Source: Pedobacter jeongneungensis (GTDB lineage Bacteria > Bacteroidota > Bacteroidia > Sphingobacteriales > Sphingobacteriaceae). From it: a stretch of 64,000 bases of DNA. Below are positions 8,749-17,072 of this stretch, piece by piece. Numbering within the stretch: the stretch's first letter is position 1; each line of letters opens with the position of its first letter. The position numbers and the translations under genes are program-made. Below the pieces are notes generated by a model, which searched no databases, was not told the origin of the DNA, and worked only from the letters and a program-made list of their open reading frames with translations. The DNA lies in the NCBI RefSeq assembly GCF_000633455.1, contig NZ_AYMG01000003.1, forward strand, positions 62,001 to 126,000. The letters run 5' to 3'.

Positions 8749-9315
8749 CTCGAAAAAATAAATCACCAGCATCAATGCCTTGGTATCGCCAATGTTAACA
8801 GGAGTATGCGAAAGTCTTCCGTCAAAAAGCATGGAATCGCCTTTTTCGAGTATCACTTTCTTTTTCGCAAACTGGTATTCTACCCTGCCTTCAATCATGT
8901 ACTTAAACTCAAAAGCTTCGGTTTTTACCATCGGGCGATGTGAATTTACTTCAAGCTCGAGCAGCACAAAATCGGCAGTAGAAAACTTGATGTTTTTGGT
9001 TAAAATACGCGAGTAATTAAAGCCAACGGCTTGTTCTTTTTCGAATTTCTGATAATTGTCTTTTCGCTTTACGAGTACGGGGGCATCTTTTTTATGAAAA
9101 TTGATGTCTTTAAAAAAGCTGTTTAAATCAATCTCCAGGCTTTTAATAATATCCATCAATACCATAAGTGATGGGATGGTTCTGCTGTTTTCAATCTGAG
9201 AAATAAGGCCTTTACTTACTTCTGCCTTATCTGCAAGTTCCTGAACGGTGATGCCAAGTTCTTTACGTCTTTCTTTAATTTTACCGCTTATCTGTAAAAG
9301 AATTTCTTCCTGCAT
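8746..9315 (-). CDS. XRE-family HTH plus cupin regulator
   Basis: This 189-residue protein has two domains. Residues about 10-65 form a lambda-repressor-like HTH (RKELGITVQELADKAEVSKG, then SQIENSRTIPSL). Residues about 110-188 form a small cupin with EAFEFKYMIEGRVEYQF and KGDSMLFDGRLSHTPVN. This architecture is typical of local regulators of small-molecule catabolism (the PuuR-like group), where the cupin binds the effector. It is the only regulator in the locus, upstream of and co-directional with the hydrolase, transporter, FAD oxidoreductase and SusC/SusD genes, so it probably controls them. The start at 9315 gives the complete HTH. Confidence 0.85.
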   Translation of the reverse strand: MQEEILLQISGKIKERRKELGITVQELADKAEVSKGLISQIENSRTIPSLMVLMDIIKSLEIDLNSFFKDINFHKKDAPVLVKRKDNYQKFEKEQAVGFNYSRILTKNIKFSTADFVLLELEVNSHRPMVKTEAFEFKYMIEGRVEYQFAKKKVILEKGDSMLFDGRLSHTPVNIGDTKALMLVIYFFE

Positions 9316-9432
9316 TGTTAAAATAGAGATTAATACTGCTAATGTATTATTTTATTCCTGTATTCTAAATGAAACATCATATTAGTTACACCTCACCTTG
9401 TTTAAGGAAGTGGATTTACCTGAAATAGTGCA

Positions 9433-9454
9433 TCCTTCTCCAAATGGAGAAGGA
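9433..9454. repeat. Short perfect hairpin
   Basis: TCCTTCTCC, AAAT, GGAGAAGGA forms a 9-bp perfect stem with a 4-nt loop. It lies 3' of the small frameshifted gene (9518-9677) on the minus strand and may mark its transcript end, but it lacks a T-run. Confidence 0.5.
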
Positions 9455-9517
9455 AAGCACAGACTTTGCATTTAACCCAGCTGTTAAGCATGAGTTTAAG
9501 AAAATCGAAAGGATAAA

Positions 9518-9677
9518 CTAGCGGTAATGGCCATGTACCCAATGGCGGCCGCCATGAGGGCCAACAACATAATAACCGGGTACCCAGTGGGCACGTGGCG
9601 CACGTGCACTCACTACGCATGCACTAAAATTTAACGCCAAAACCAATAAGAGCAACGCATTTACAATCTTTTTCATA
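9518..9677 (-). pseudogene. Frameshifted gene for a small exported His/Trp/Tyr-rich protein
   Basis: ATGAAAAAGATTGTAAA at 9677 starts a typical signal peptide but runs out of frame within six codons. Shifting by one base at the A-run (9659-9663) restores NALLLLVLALNFSACVVSA followed by RAPRAHWVPGYYVVGPHGG and RHWVHGHYR and a stop at 9518. The rejoined product is about 53 residues: a signal sequence plus a short tail with W-V-P-G-Y-Y and H-W-V-H-G-H-Y motifs like those of small YXWXP-type cell-envelope proteins of Bacteroidota. The +1 difference in a homopolymer could be a true mutation, phase variation or a sequencing error. An in-frame TAA just before the leader Asn excludes simple use of an upstream ATG; a TTG start inside the leader is possible. 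Confidence 0.6.
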
Positions 9678-10281
9678 ACCTAACCTTTTAAGTAAAAAAT
9701 AAATCAAGCTTTACGCTGTGTGTATAATTTGGACAGGAGGAGAATAGGAAAGGTTTAATCAGTTATTTAAGAAAGATTTTCGGTGTTTCATGGCTTCTAT
9801 GGCTATCATTCGACTCCGCTACCATTGAATCCAATAACATGCCCGTCATTCCCGCGCAGGCAGGAATCTTAAAGGGCCAACATTAAGATGAAGCTGTATC
9901 ATAAGTTGTAGTTCACTTCGAATTTGTCACGTTGAGCTTCCCGATAAAAAATCGGGACAAGTAGTCGAAACGCTTTGTAAGGCACTTAAAACAAGTCCTT
10001 CGACAAGGTCAGGACAACAATTCTATCTTTATGATACAAACCTCATGACGATTCCTCGCAGCCTATCATTTCTCCTAAAATCCCAGGTCATTTATCTTCA
10101 TGAAATCAATACACCTTCATCATTTGAAAATGAAAGCTGGTATTTCATCGGTAGCCGTAGTCCTTCTTTCCGTTACAAGTTCGCACTCGTGCCTCGCTTA
10201 CGGGCTTTTCACTACAATAAGGTTTATAGTTTACAGCTTTTGCAGTAAATAAAATTATTACTATGGGTACTCACCGCTAAA
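9678..10281. other. Non-coding spacer with degenerate repeat families
   Basis: No supported gene is present. The stretch holds CGTCATTCCCGCGCAGGCAG at about 9842 (an inverted relative is at about 45799), GTCACGTTGAGCTTCCCGAT followed by AAAAAATCGGGACAAGTAG (about 9927-9965), and GTCCTTCGACAAGGTCAGGA (about 9994-10014). These are the chromosome-wide CTGAGC/GTCGAAG and TTCCCGC palindrome families. Short frames crossing them have no protein-like composition. Confidence 0.65.
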
Positions 10282-10318
10282 CAAAAAACGGCCTGACCTT
10301 TATCAGGCCAGACCGTTA
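10282..10318 (-). terminator. Rho-independent terminator of the Oar-like receptor gene
   Basis: Read on the minus strand, GGCCTGA, loop, TCAGGCC is followed by GTTTTTTG. It starts 21 bp after the receptor stop codon, and outer bases ACGGT/GCCGT partly extend the stem. Confidence 0.85.
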
Positions 10319-10338
10319 TATATTTATTTAAAAAAAGA

Positions 10339-13300
10339 TTAGAAGCTATATCTCAATCCCAATTGCATCTGATAACGTGATGCAAAGAAATCTTTTGAAT
10401 AAGAGGTTACATCTTTTTGAGCAAAGGTATAAACCGGATAAGCTGTTGGTGTACCTGCCGTTTGAACTTTGATACCCACACTGGCCATAGAGTTATAAGT
10501 ATTAGGAGAAAAATACTGAATTCCCCAATCTTTATTCACCAAATTGGTCAGGTTAATGATATCGTAAGTTAAAGTTAAAACATGTGGATGTTTTCCTCTT
10601 GCCACCTGAATATCCTGAGAGAAACGGAAATCAGCCTGAACATTCCAAGGAGTACGTGCACCATTACGCTCTGTAAAATCGCCACGACGGGTACTTAGGT
10701 ATTTATCACCGTTGATATAGTTATCAAAAGCTGCAGCCTGTGCAATTCCATCTGGTGTATTAGCAAAGAATTTCTGTGTTTCGCCTACAGCTGGCACATA
10801 CATTAAACTTACTGTTTGTCCGGTGCCGTTGATTCTGGTGTTCACTAAGCCCAATGAGTATGGCGAACCCGACTGACCGCTGAAGAACAACGAGAAGTTA
10901 GATACATATTTACCATTTTTGGCCCAATCTAACCTGTAATTGATGGTCGAGATAATCCTGTTGCGGATATCAAAGTTAGAATAAGCCAAACCTGGGTTAT
11001 TTGGATTAAGCGCCTGATTTAACTGCCAGTTAGACTCCATCGAGTTACGGATACCATTGGCAATATCTTTCGATCTTCCGTAGGTATAAGCCACCATCAT
11101 ATCTAAGCCGATAGGAAGTGATTTACTTACCTGTGCTGTTAAACTGTATTTGTATCCTTTATCTGTATTTGATAAAAGGTAGGCATTGGTATATAAAGGA
11201 TTAATTTTGGTACCTGAATAAATTGGCATCTGTTTCTGTGTATCATAAACCATGTATTTTGGATTATCTACATAGTTGATCTGTTGAAACTGCACATCTT
11301 TGATCACCTGGCTAAAAATTCCCTCAACTGTAAATTTCCACTGGTCATCAGTTTTATAGTCGAAAGCTAAATTACTTCTCCATGCTTTTGGCATTTTAAA
11401 GTTATTGTCAACTAAATCTACCTGCGTAGCGCCACTTGCATCTTTAACATTTACGCCCTGGTTAGCTACATAACCTGCTTCGCCATTACCAGTTAAAGCA
11501 TCTTTAATCGGATCGGAACCCGCAGCTGGTTTCACGATTTTAGTCGGATCTGTACTTGTATAAACGTACGATTTATCGAAAGCACCATAGTTTACACCAT
11601 TATTGTAATAAGCATAACCGATCCATGCAAAAGGAACACGACTGGTAAATAAACCGGTACCACCACGCATAACCAAACTTTGGTTACCCAATACATCGAA
11701 GTTAAAACCAACACGAGGAGAAATCTGGATTTTGTTCAGGAATTTTCCGGTAATTGATGATGGCTGCGTGTAGGTATAAGTTGTACCATAGTTGGGATCA
11801 ACAGGAGAGTTTGTTGTTTTTGAACTCAATGATGGCATATCTGGCAAGTTTGCCATATCAAAACGTAAACCCGGTGTTAATTTAAAACGGTCGCCAATGC
11901 GGATTTCATCCTGACCGTAAACACTGTACATGTTCACATTAAATTCTGCAGTTGGGTTGGCAATAATGTTATCGCGGCTGTTATCATCATAGTTGTAGCT
12001 GGTACGCACCCTGTTTGGCTGGTTAGCCAGGAAATCGGCAATACTGCTATAAGCCACACGGCCATTCCATGAATTTACAAAACCGTAGTTGATTTTATAA
12101 AATTCGTTATGTGTACCAACGGTAAAAGTATGGTTACCGGTGCTGTAAGTAAAGTTATCGGTAAATTCGAAAGTGTTCTGTTTCATGTTGAAGATACTGG
12201 CCTCACGGTCTGTACCTAAAAACAATGTTCCACCGTTTGAAGCAATCTCAATCTGTGGCAAAGCCGGATTAGAAAGCGGATCACGGTAATCGTGAACGGT
12301 AGAATAACCTACAATTAAGTTGTTGGTAGCTGAATTACCAAAACGGGTTTTCAGATCGGCAACAGTTGAAGTTTGGTTGTTGTTCTGTTTGAAATCGATA
12401 CCGCCAAACCTGAAGTTAGACTGATCTCTTTCTAAGTTTGTTGCTTTCGAAATAATGGTGTTATTTCTGATGGTTAACTGGGTGCTTTCGCTGATGTTCC
12501 AATCTAAACGGTTAAAGAATTTGTTAGATTGTGAATAGATATTGTAATCACCGAACGAACCTGCATCAACACCATAAGCATTTTTCATGCGATCTGAAAT
12601 CTGTTGTGCTTCTGCCAAAGTGAGCAATTTCATATCTGATGATCCTGCTCCTAAAATTACCGGATCCTGACGGCGGGTAATCTCCTCATTAGTGAAGAAG
12701 AACAATTTATCTTTAATAATCGGGAAACCTACACGGAAACCAGTTTGATAATCGTGAAAAGCAGAAGGCTCTTTGCTGTTATCGCCAATTTTGTTTCTCC
12801 CGATCAGCGAAGCGTTACGGCCATAACCATAAACCGATCCCACTACTTCGTTGGTACCACCACGTGTAACCGCGTTGATGCTGCCACCTAAAAAGTTACC
12901 CACTTTAACATCGTAAGGAGAAAGTAACACAGTAACATCCTGGATCGCATCAAGCGAAACCGGGTTAGTACGTGTACTGCTTCCAGGCATGCCCGAACTT
13001 CCGCTCTGGCCACCTAATGAAGGACTGAAACCAATGGCATCATTATTAATCGCACCATCGATAGTTACGTTATTGTACCTGAAGTTGGTACCACCAAAGG
13101 TATTATCTTTACTGCCCTGAGGTGTTACACGGGTAACGTCCTGTAAGCTGCGGTTCATGGTTGGTAAGGTTTTAATCTGACCTTCACCAATGCTTGTACC
13201 TGCACCAGATTTTGTTCCGCCTTTTTGGCCTTTAACACTTACTTCTGCCAACTGGTTGCCCTGCTCCTGAAGATCGATATCGAGTTTTACGTCATTACCA

Positions 13301-13590
13301 AGGGTTAAATAAATATTTTCTTTTACTACCGGACTATAACCAACAAAGGTTACGGTAATTTTGTATGGTCCGCCCGGGTTTAAGTTACCAATGCGGTAAA
13401 GGCCGTTTTCGTTTGACGAACCTTTAGAAACTGTACCGGTAGGAACGTGCACCATAACGATGGTTGCACCTGGGATGATACCTTTGTTATCCTTAATCTT
13501 TCCATTAATGCTAGATGTTGTAACCTGTGCCTGAGCAAATGTGACCAGGAGCACAAAAATACTTACTAGGGATAGTATACGTGATTTCAT
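10339..13590 (-). CDS. Oar-like TonB-dependent outer-membrane receptor
   Basis: This 1083-residue protein has a signal peptide (1-21, ending FAQAQ), a carboxypeptidase-regulatory-like domain (about 25-110: SINGKIKDNKG, IIPGATIVMVHVPTGT), a plug-like region (about 120-250 with NRSLQDVTRVTPQG and VTIDGAINND) and a large barrel ending QLGLRYSF. The plug features SLDAIQDVTVLLSPYDVKVG and GGSINAVTRGGTNEV identify the Oar (OmpA-related, TonB-receptor-like) family, which differs from SusC proteins and has no SusD partner. Members have been tied to protein uptake or secretion and development in myxobacteria, but the substrate here is unknown. It is monocistronic: about 380 bp of non-coding DNA lies upstream and a strong terminator directly downstream. 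Confidence 0.92.
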   Translation of the reverse strand: MKSRILSLVSIFVLLVTFAQAQVTTSSINGKIKDNKGIIPGATIVMVHVPTGTVSKGSSNENGLYRIGNLNPGGPYKITVTFVGYSPVVKENIYLTLGNDVKLDIDLQEQGNQLAEVSVKGQKGGTKSGAGTSIGEGQIKTLPTMNRSLQDVTRVTPQGSKDNTFGGTNFRYNNVTIDGAINNDAIGFSPSLGGQSGSSGMPGSSTRTNPVSLDAIQDVTVLLSPYDVKVGNFLGGSINAVTRGGTNEVVGSVYGYGRNASLIGRNKIGDNSKEPSAFHDYQTGFRVGFPIIKDKLFFFTNEEITRRQDPVILGAGSSDMKLLTLAEAQQISDRMKNAYGVDAGSFGDYNIYSQSNKFFNRLDWNISESTQLTIRNNTIISKATNLERDQSNFRFGGIDFKQNNNQTSTVADLKTRFGNSATNNLIVGYSTVHDYRDPLSNPALPQIEIASNGGTLFLGTDREASIFNMKQNTFEFTDNFTYSTGNHTFTVGTHNEFYKINYGFVNSWNGRVAYSSIADFLANQPNRVRTSYNYDDNSRDNIIANPTAEFNVNMYSVYGQDEIRIGDRFKLTPGLRFDMANLPDMPSLSSKTTNSPVDPNYGTTYTYTQPSSITGKFLNKIQISPRVGFNFDVLGNQSLVMRGGTGLFTSRVPFAWIGYAYYNNGVNYGAFDKSYVYTSTDPTKIVKPAAGSDPIKDALTGNGEAGYVANQGVNVKDASGATQVDLVDNNFKMPKAWRSNLAFDYKTDDQWKFTVEGIFSQVIKDVQFQQINYVDNPKYMVYDTQKQMPIYSGTKINPLYTNAYLLSNTDKGYKYSLTAQVSKSLPIGLDMMVAYTYGRSKDIANGIRNSMESNWQLNQALNPNNPGLAYSNFDIRNRIISTINYRLDWAKNGKYVSNFSLFFSGQSGSPYSLGLVNTRINGTGQTVSLMYVPAVGETQKFFANTPDGIAQAAAFDNYINGDKYLSTRRGDFTERNGARTPWNVQADFRFSQDIQVARGKHPHVLTLTYDIINLTNLVNKDWGIQYFSPNTYNSMASVGIKVQTAGTPTAYPVYTFAQKDVTSYSKDFFASRYQMQLGLRYSF

Positions 13591-13968
13591 TTTCTGTTAT
13601 TTTATTTTGGTACAAAACAACAGCCTTAATGTTAATTCAATATTAAGAGCAGATTAAGTTTAACCTTGAATTAACACTATGAAAATGAGAATTAAATAAT
13701 AGGAAAACAATTCCTTAACAGCCTTTCTGAGGCCGGAATATGATGAAGAGCGATATGCTCAAATATCAAACTGAAAGATGAAGATTTGATGAAGATTTGA
13801 TGAAGATTTAAAACAGTCCGAAGTCTTTAGTCTGAAGTCCATAGTCGATAACCGATTTAAAAAATTACCAATGAACAATTTTCAATTGGCAGTTTCTATA
13901 TCTGCTAACCAACAAACAAATGACCGATGAACAACTGAACCAATAAACCTATCTATTATCTTTGCTCC
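13591..13968. other. Intergenic region between receptor and acetyltransferase genes
   Basis: This contains the promoters of two divergent genes. A short direct repeat GATGAAGATTT appears three times in near-tandem at about 13776-13809. No gene is seen. GTCCGAAGTCTTTAGTCTGAAG at about 13816 is a GAAGTC-type repeat. Confidence 0.6.
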
Positions 13969-14469
13969 ATGACAATAAGATTAGCCGTTACAAAAGATAT
14001 CCCTCAAATTATGCAGCTTGTAAAGAAGGTTGTACCCTTAATGCGTGCCGCCGGAAATTTCCAGTGGGGAGATGATTATCCAAATCCTGAAGTTTTTGCC
14101 AGGGATATTACTATCGGTCAGTTATGGGTAGCAGAATTGGAAAATCAGATAGTCGGGGTTTCGGCTATTACCAACGATCAGGATCCTGAATATGAAGATG
14201 CCGGTTGGGACATTACTGAAAAAGCGATTGTTACACACCGTTTGGCTGTAGATCCCGATTGCCAGGGCAAAGGCATTGCCAAAGCCTTAATGCAACAGGC
14301 AGAGGTGGTTGCCAAAGCAAATGGCATCAACATTTTGAGGGTAGATACAAATAGCGAGAATAAAGCCACTCAGGCGCTTTTCCCTAAATTAGGTTATACT
14401 TTTAGTGGCGAAATTGGTTTGGCCAAACGCCCTGGATTGCGGTTTTTCTGCTATGAAAAGCTATTATAA
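13969..14469 (+). CDS. GNAT-family N-acetyltransferase
   Basis: This 166-residue protein spans the whole GNAT fold. The acetyl-CoA pyrophosphate loop is VDPDCQGKGIAKALMQQAE (Q/RxxGxG/A, about residues 84-102), preceded by the beta-4 strand AIVTHRLAV and followed by ANGINILRVDTNSENKATQALFPKLGY. The substrate cannot be inferred. The gene converges with DUF4256: stop codons at 14469 and 14472 leave 2 bp between them, with no terminator hairpin visible. Confidence 0.85.
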   Translation: MTIRLAVTKDIPQIMQLVKKVVPLMRAAGNFQWGDDYPNPEVFARDITIGQLWVAELENQIVGVSAITNDQDPEYEDAGWDITEKAIVTHRLAVDPDCQGKGIAKALMQQAEVVAKANGINILRVDTNSENKATQALFPKLGYTFSGEIGLAKRPGLRFFCYEKLL

Positions 14470-14471
14470 AA

Positions 14472-15041
14472 TTACACCCTAAGCAAACCGCGGAAAGCCC
14501 TTGCGGCATAATATGATTGTGCACCGTTATGGTAAACAAATACATGATCATAACGGCGATCGCCAAATAAGGCACCGCCATGTTTTCTGATTGCGGACGG
14601 GGTAACTAACCAGCTTGAAGTTTTAGTATCGAATTTTCCGAGTTGTTGTAAATAACGGTATTGTTCTTCTGTTAACAGTTCGATCCCCATTGCAGCGGCC
14701 ATATCAACCGCATTATTTTCGGGCTGGTGTTCTTTTCTCGATTCAAGCCCTTCACGATCGTAACAAACACTTCTGCGGCCTTTAGGGCTTTCGGCCGAGC
14801 AATCGTAAAAAATATATTCATCAGTAGCTTCATCATACTCCACCACATCAGGTTCGCCGCCGCTAATTTCCATTTCATCAAGCACCCACAATTTTTCTGG
14901 TTTGGCTGTTAACCTTTCCTGTACTTTATTCCATTCTAAAGTTTTGTGCCGGTTTATGTTTTGCTCGAAACGGAGTTTTAAAATATGGAGCAGATCTGAT
15001 GTTTGTACTGCGGATAGTTCTTTTTTATTTGTTTTGCTCAT
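14472..15041 (-). CDS. DUF4256 domain protein
   Basis: This 189-residue cytoplasmic protein matches the DUF4256 family over its whole length: an N-terminal helix with LHILKLRFEQNINRHKTL, a central region EISGGEPDVVEYDEATDEYI and YDCSAESPKGRRSVCYD, and a C-terminal KHGGALFGDRRYDHVFVYHN. The function of the family is not known. No signal peptide or membrane segment is seen. The gene stands alone, followed upstream by a structured repeat element (15089-15334). Confidence 0.85.
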   Translation of the reverse strand: MSKTNKKELSAVQTSDLLHILKLRFEQNINRHKTLEWNKVQERLTAKPEKLWVLDEMEISGGEPDVVEYDEATDEYIFYDCSAESPKGRRSVCYDREGLESRKEHQPENNAVDMAAAMGIELLTEEQYRYLQQLGKFDTKTSSWLVTPSAIRKHGGALFGDRRYDHVFVYHNGAQSYYAARAFRGLLRV

Positions 15042-15088
15042 ATTGGTATTAAATTTATTGCCACGTTTTTGAAAAATATCAATTTTTA

Positions 15089-15334
15089 TTTGGAGCGCAA
15101 TGCCTGTTCAACACATTAAATGTCTTCCCGTTTTCCGCTTTTACGCTTCGCTTACTCATACCTCGTTGCTGCAGGGTAACGCTTCAACCGGGGCTAATTG
15201 GCCAAAACAGCTTTCCATTTTTGAGGTTGCAGGGTGCACAAACCCTTATTTTTAAACCCGACAGCAGCGGCAGCCTCCGATTTTTTCTATCGGAGCTATA
15301 GCGAATGGCGGGACTCAAAACCGCCAAGAACCAC
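15089..15334 (+). repeat. Dispersed structured element R1, copy A
   Basis: One of three copies (others 40897-41155 and, inverted, 57626-57911). Conserved blocks in order: TTTGGAGCGCAA, TCTTCCCGTTTT, ACGCTTCGCTT, CTCGTTGCTGCAGGGTAACG, CTTCAACCGGGGCTA, TTGGCCAAAACAG, GGTTGCAGGGTGCA, AAACCCGA, a hairpin, GCGGGACT and CCAAGAACCAC. The internal hairpin here is CTCCGAT/ATCGGAG. No convincing reading frame crosses it. Confidence 0.8.
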
Positions 15335-15360
15335 AAACCATCCATTTCCCAATAAAAAAA

Positions 15361-15407
15361 TTAACCATGTAAGGAATATAAGGGGCACATAAGCTTATAT
15401 TTCTTTA
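15361..15407. repeat. ATATAAG palindromic element, copy 2
   Basis: TTAACCATGTAAGGAATATA, then AGGGGCACATAAGCTTATAT and TTCTT. It is related to 6175-6240, 18134-18196 and 40831-40880. It sits 27 bp after R1 copy A, just as the 40831 copy sits beside R1 copy B. Confidence 0.55.
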
Positions 15408-15430
15408 AAAGTCCACCCCCTAAATCAAAC

Positions 15431-15928
15431 TTATTTTTTAAACTGAATTAATGTATCATCAATCAAATGTGCTATCGATAGAAAATTATTGGCTAATGAT
15501 ATAATTTCATTTTGAAAATCATTCACATCGCATTTTACCCAACCCTCCATTAAAGTTAGCGGACCAAACTTTACACTCACATTTGACCATTGCTGTTCAA
15601 AAACCTTAAAATCAGCTCTGAAGGCATCTGCAAACTGCCTGCTTTGTATTGCGTAACCTTTAAGGTGCCGCAGTTTAAATGCATGGATGTTATAATAAAT
15701 CTTTTGTTCTTTAATTATGTCATCATTTACCCAAATGGAAAAAAATATCCTTGATTTGGCGGTTAAAGGATCTTGCTCCTCACTCGCCCACGATTTTTTA
15801 TAGAGTTTTAAAAATACCGAATACATAATCACTCCAACAGCGGCCTCGATTTCTTTTTCGCGAAGCAGTTTTTGATCCAGCTGATCGGCTGCTTTTTGAA
15901 ATTTTGCTAAGTAAGATGCAGTATCCAT
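15431..15928 (-). CDS. Hypothetical cytoplasmic protein
   Basis: Not recognised. The start is placed at 15928 (MDTASYLAKFQKAADQLDQK), giving 165 residues. An upstream in-frame ATG at 16009 would add 27 residues running into an inverted repeat, and its composition (many Cys and Asn) does not look like protein. The protein is charged and mostly helical, with a central IFFSIWVNDDIIKEQKIYYN and a C-terminal LIDDTLIQFKK; no signal, membrane segment or known catalytic motif is visible. It is expressed alone on the minus strand, downstream of a pair of 17-bp inverted repeats. Confidence 0.6.
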   Translation of the reverse strand: MDTASYLAKFQKAADQLDQKLLREKEIEAAVGVIMYSVFLKLYKKSWASEEQDPLTAKSRIFFSIWVNDDIIKEQKIYYNIHAFKLRHLKGYAIQSRQFADAFRADFKVFEQQWSNVSVKFGPLTLMEGWVKCDVNDFQNEIISLANNFLSIAHLIDDTLIQFKK

Positions 15929-15997
15929 ATTGTTGTTTTGGAATAAATTTAGCAAAAATTTGGAGCAGACTGATTCCATTACATTTATTGTGCAATC

Positions 15998-16080
15998 AGA
16001 TGTTACCATCTGACTGTAGTCTAATTCACAAAATGGAAATTAATTAAATAGAAATGCAATGGTGTCAGATGGTAACATCT
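15998..16080. repeat. Perfect 17-bp inverted repeat pair
   Basis: Arm 1 is AGATGTTACCATCTGAC (15998-16014). Arm 2 is GTCAGATGGTAACATCT (16064-16080), its exact reverse complement, 49 bp away. Each arm is also internally symmetric (CAGAT...ATCTG). The pair lies between two minus-strand genes; it could be a transcript-end cruciform, a dual operator or a small mobile remnant. Confidence 0.75.
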
Positions 16081-16096
16081 AACACCACAAATAAAA

Positions 16097-16678
16097 CTAA
16101 TCATCCAATCCTTTACCACTCAAAATCTTTGGCATATATTTCTCCACCCTTGCTTCGCGGGTTTTCGATTGTTTCGGTGCCGAAAAATGTAAAAGGTATC
16201 CCCTTTGCCTTCCAGGAGTTAAGGCCTCAAAAGCTGCTTTTAGATCTGGAATATGATCCAGTTTATTTTGGAACTCAGCAGGAATACTGTATTCCGTTGT
16301 TTTTTTCAGTTCTACTTTTAATCCTGCCTTTTCTACCTCGATGGCCTGCAAAATGAAGGACTTTAAGGTTGCTTTCATTTCTACAATCTGTAATGCATTG
16401 GTAAAACGGATCTGCCTTGCCGATTGCACGTTTTCCGTTTGCTGAATCAAGATACCTTCGCGATCTTTTAATAAAGCACCTTTGAAGAATAAAAAGGCAC
16501 AATATTCTTTAAAATCGTGGATTAAAACAATGTTGTTTCCATCCAACGTATAACACGGGCAACCCCATTTTAACTCTTCGGTTAGTCCACAATCAAGTGC
16601 AATCGCTCTTAATAAATTTACTGCTTCCTGCCATTTTTTGGCTTTATTAAAATAAAAATCAACTTTAGGGTTCATCAT
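16097..16678 (-). CDS. YdeI/OmpD-associated family protein (DUF1801 plus YdeI C-terminal domain)
   Basis: About 193 residues from MMNPKVDFYFNKAKK (start 16678). Residues 1-115 form a DUF1801 fold with LRAIALDCGLTEELKWGCPC and IVLIHDFKEYCAFLFFKGAL. The C-terminus (about 145-193) is the Omdp/YdeI helical domain, PDLKAAFEALTPGRQRGYLL followed by KTREARVEKYMPKILSGKG. Members have been named bacteriocin-protection proteins, but the biochemical role is unclear. It begins 2 bp after the DoxX stop codon and is the last gene of an ArsR-AHSA1-DoxX-YdeI operon, an arrangement common in Bacteroidota stress-type loci. A longer start at 16699 would overlap DoxX. Confidence 0.85.
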   Translation of the reverse strand: MMNPKVDFYFNKAKKWQEAVNLLRAIALDCGLTEELKWGCPCYTLDGNNIVLIHDFKEYCAFLFFKGALLKDREGILIQQTENVQSARQIRFTNALQIVEMKATLKSFILQAIEVEKAGLKVELKKTTEYSIPAEFQNKLDHIPDLKAAFEALTPGRQRGYLLHFSAPKQSKTREARVEKYMPKILSGKGLDD

Positions 16679-16679
16679 A

Positions 16680-17066
16680 TTATAGATTAGTTGAAACAAT
16701 TTTTCTTTCTGCAGGCCTGAAATACCACGAAAGCACTATTAATACCAACAATAACATCGGCCCGAAATATCCCGAAAAGCTATGGTCAGCTACCGCAATA
16801 TGCGAAAAAACAGCACCAGACATCGCAAAGAAAAAACCTGCATAAGCCCATTCTTTTAGTAAAGTAAATTTAGGAATAAGGATAGCAATAACACCTAAAA
16901 CTTTCCAGATGCCCAATAAAGTGAGGAAATAGATCGGATAGCCCAATTGGGTAAAAAGCGCTACCTCTCCTTTTACTTTTAATAACTGCACAATGCCTGT
17001 AGACAGCATGCCCAGGGAAAGCCAAACCGTGGCGATCCAATAGATAATTTTGTTTCTCTTTGTCAT
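16680..17066 (-). CDS. DoxX-like four-helix membrane protein
   Basis: This 128-residue protein has four hydrophobic segments (about 9-29, 46-64, 72-92 and 100-118). GMLSTGIVQLLKVKGE and LGIWKVLGVIAILIPKF are typical of the DoxX-like (PF13564) group. Function is unknown; relatives are often paired with AHSA1/SRPBCC and ArsR genes as here. It is 6 bp from the AHSA1 stop and 1 bp from YdeI, so it is translationally coupled. It is much shorter than the two DoxX-type proteins at 23018-26066 and should not be confused with that sulfur locus. Confidence 0.85.
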   Translation of the reverse strand: MTKRNKIIYWIATVWLSLGMLSTGIVQLLKVKGEVALFTQLGYPIYFLTLLGIWKVLGVIAILIPKFTLLKEWAYAGFFFAMSGAVFSHIAVADHSFSGYFGPMLLLVLIVLSWYFRPAERKIVSTNL

Positions 17067-17072
17067 GATCTG

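Noticed and set aside
9402..9620. 72-residue Cys-rich minus-strand frame
   Set aside because: It lies in the wrong frame of the small exported protein gene and its Cys/Trp/Pro content follows from the out-of-frame reading.
16680..17066. Link between the small DoxX-like protein and the Sox-like operon
   Set aside because: It belongs to the ArsR-AHSA1-DoxX-YdeI operon, has its own operator, and is separated from the Sox-like operon by a terminator.
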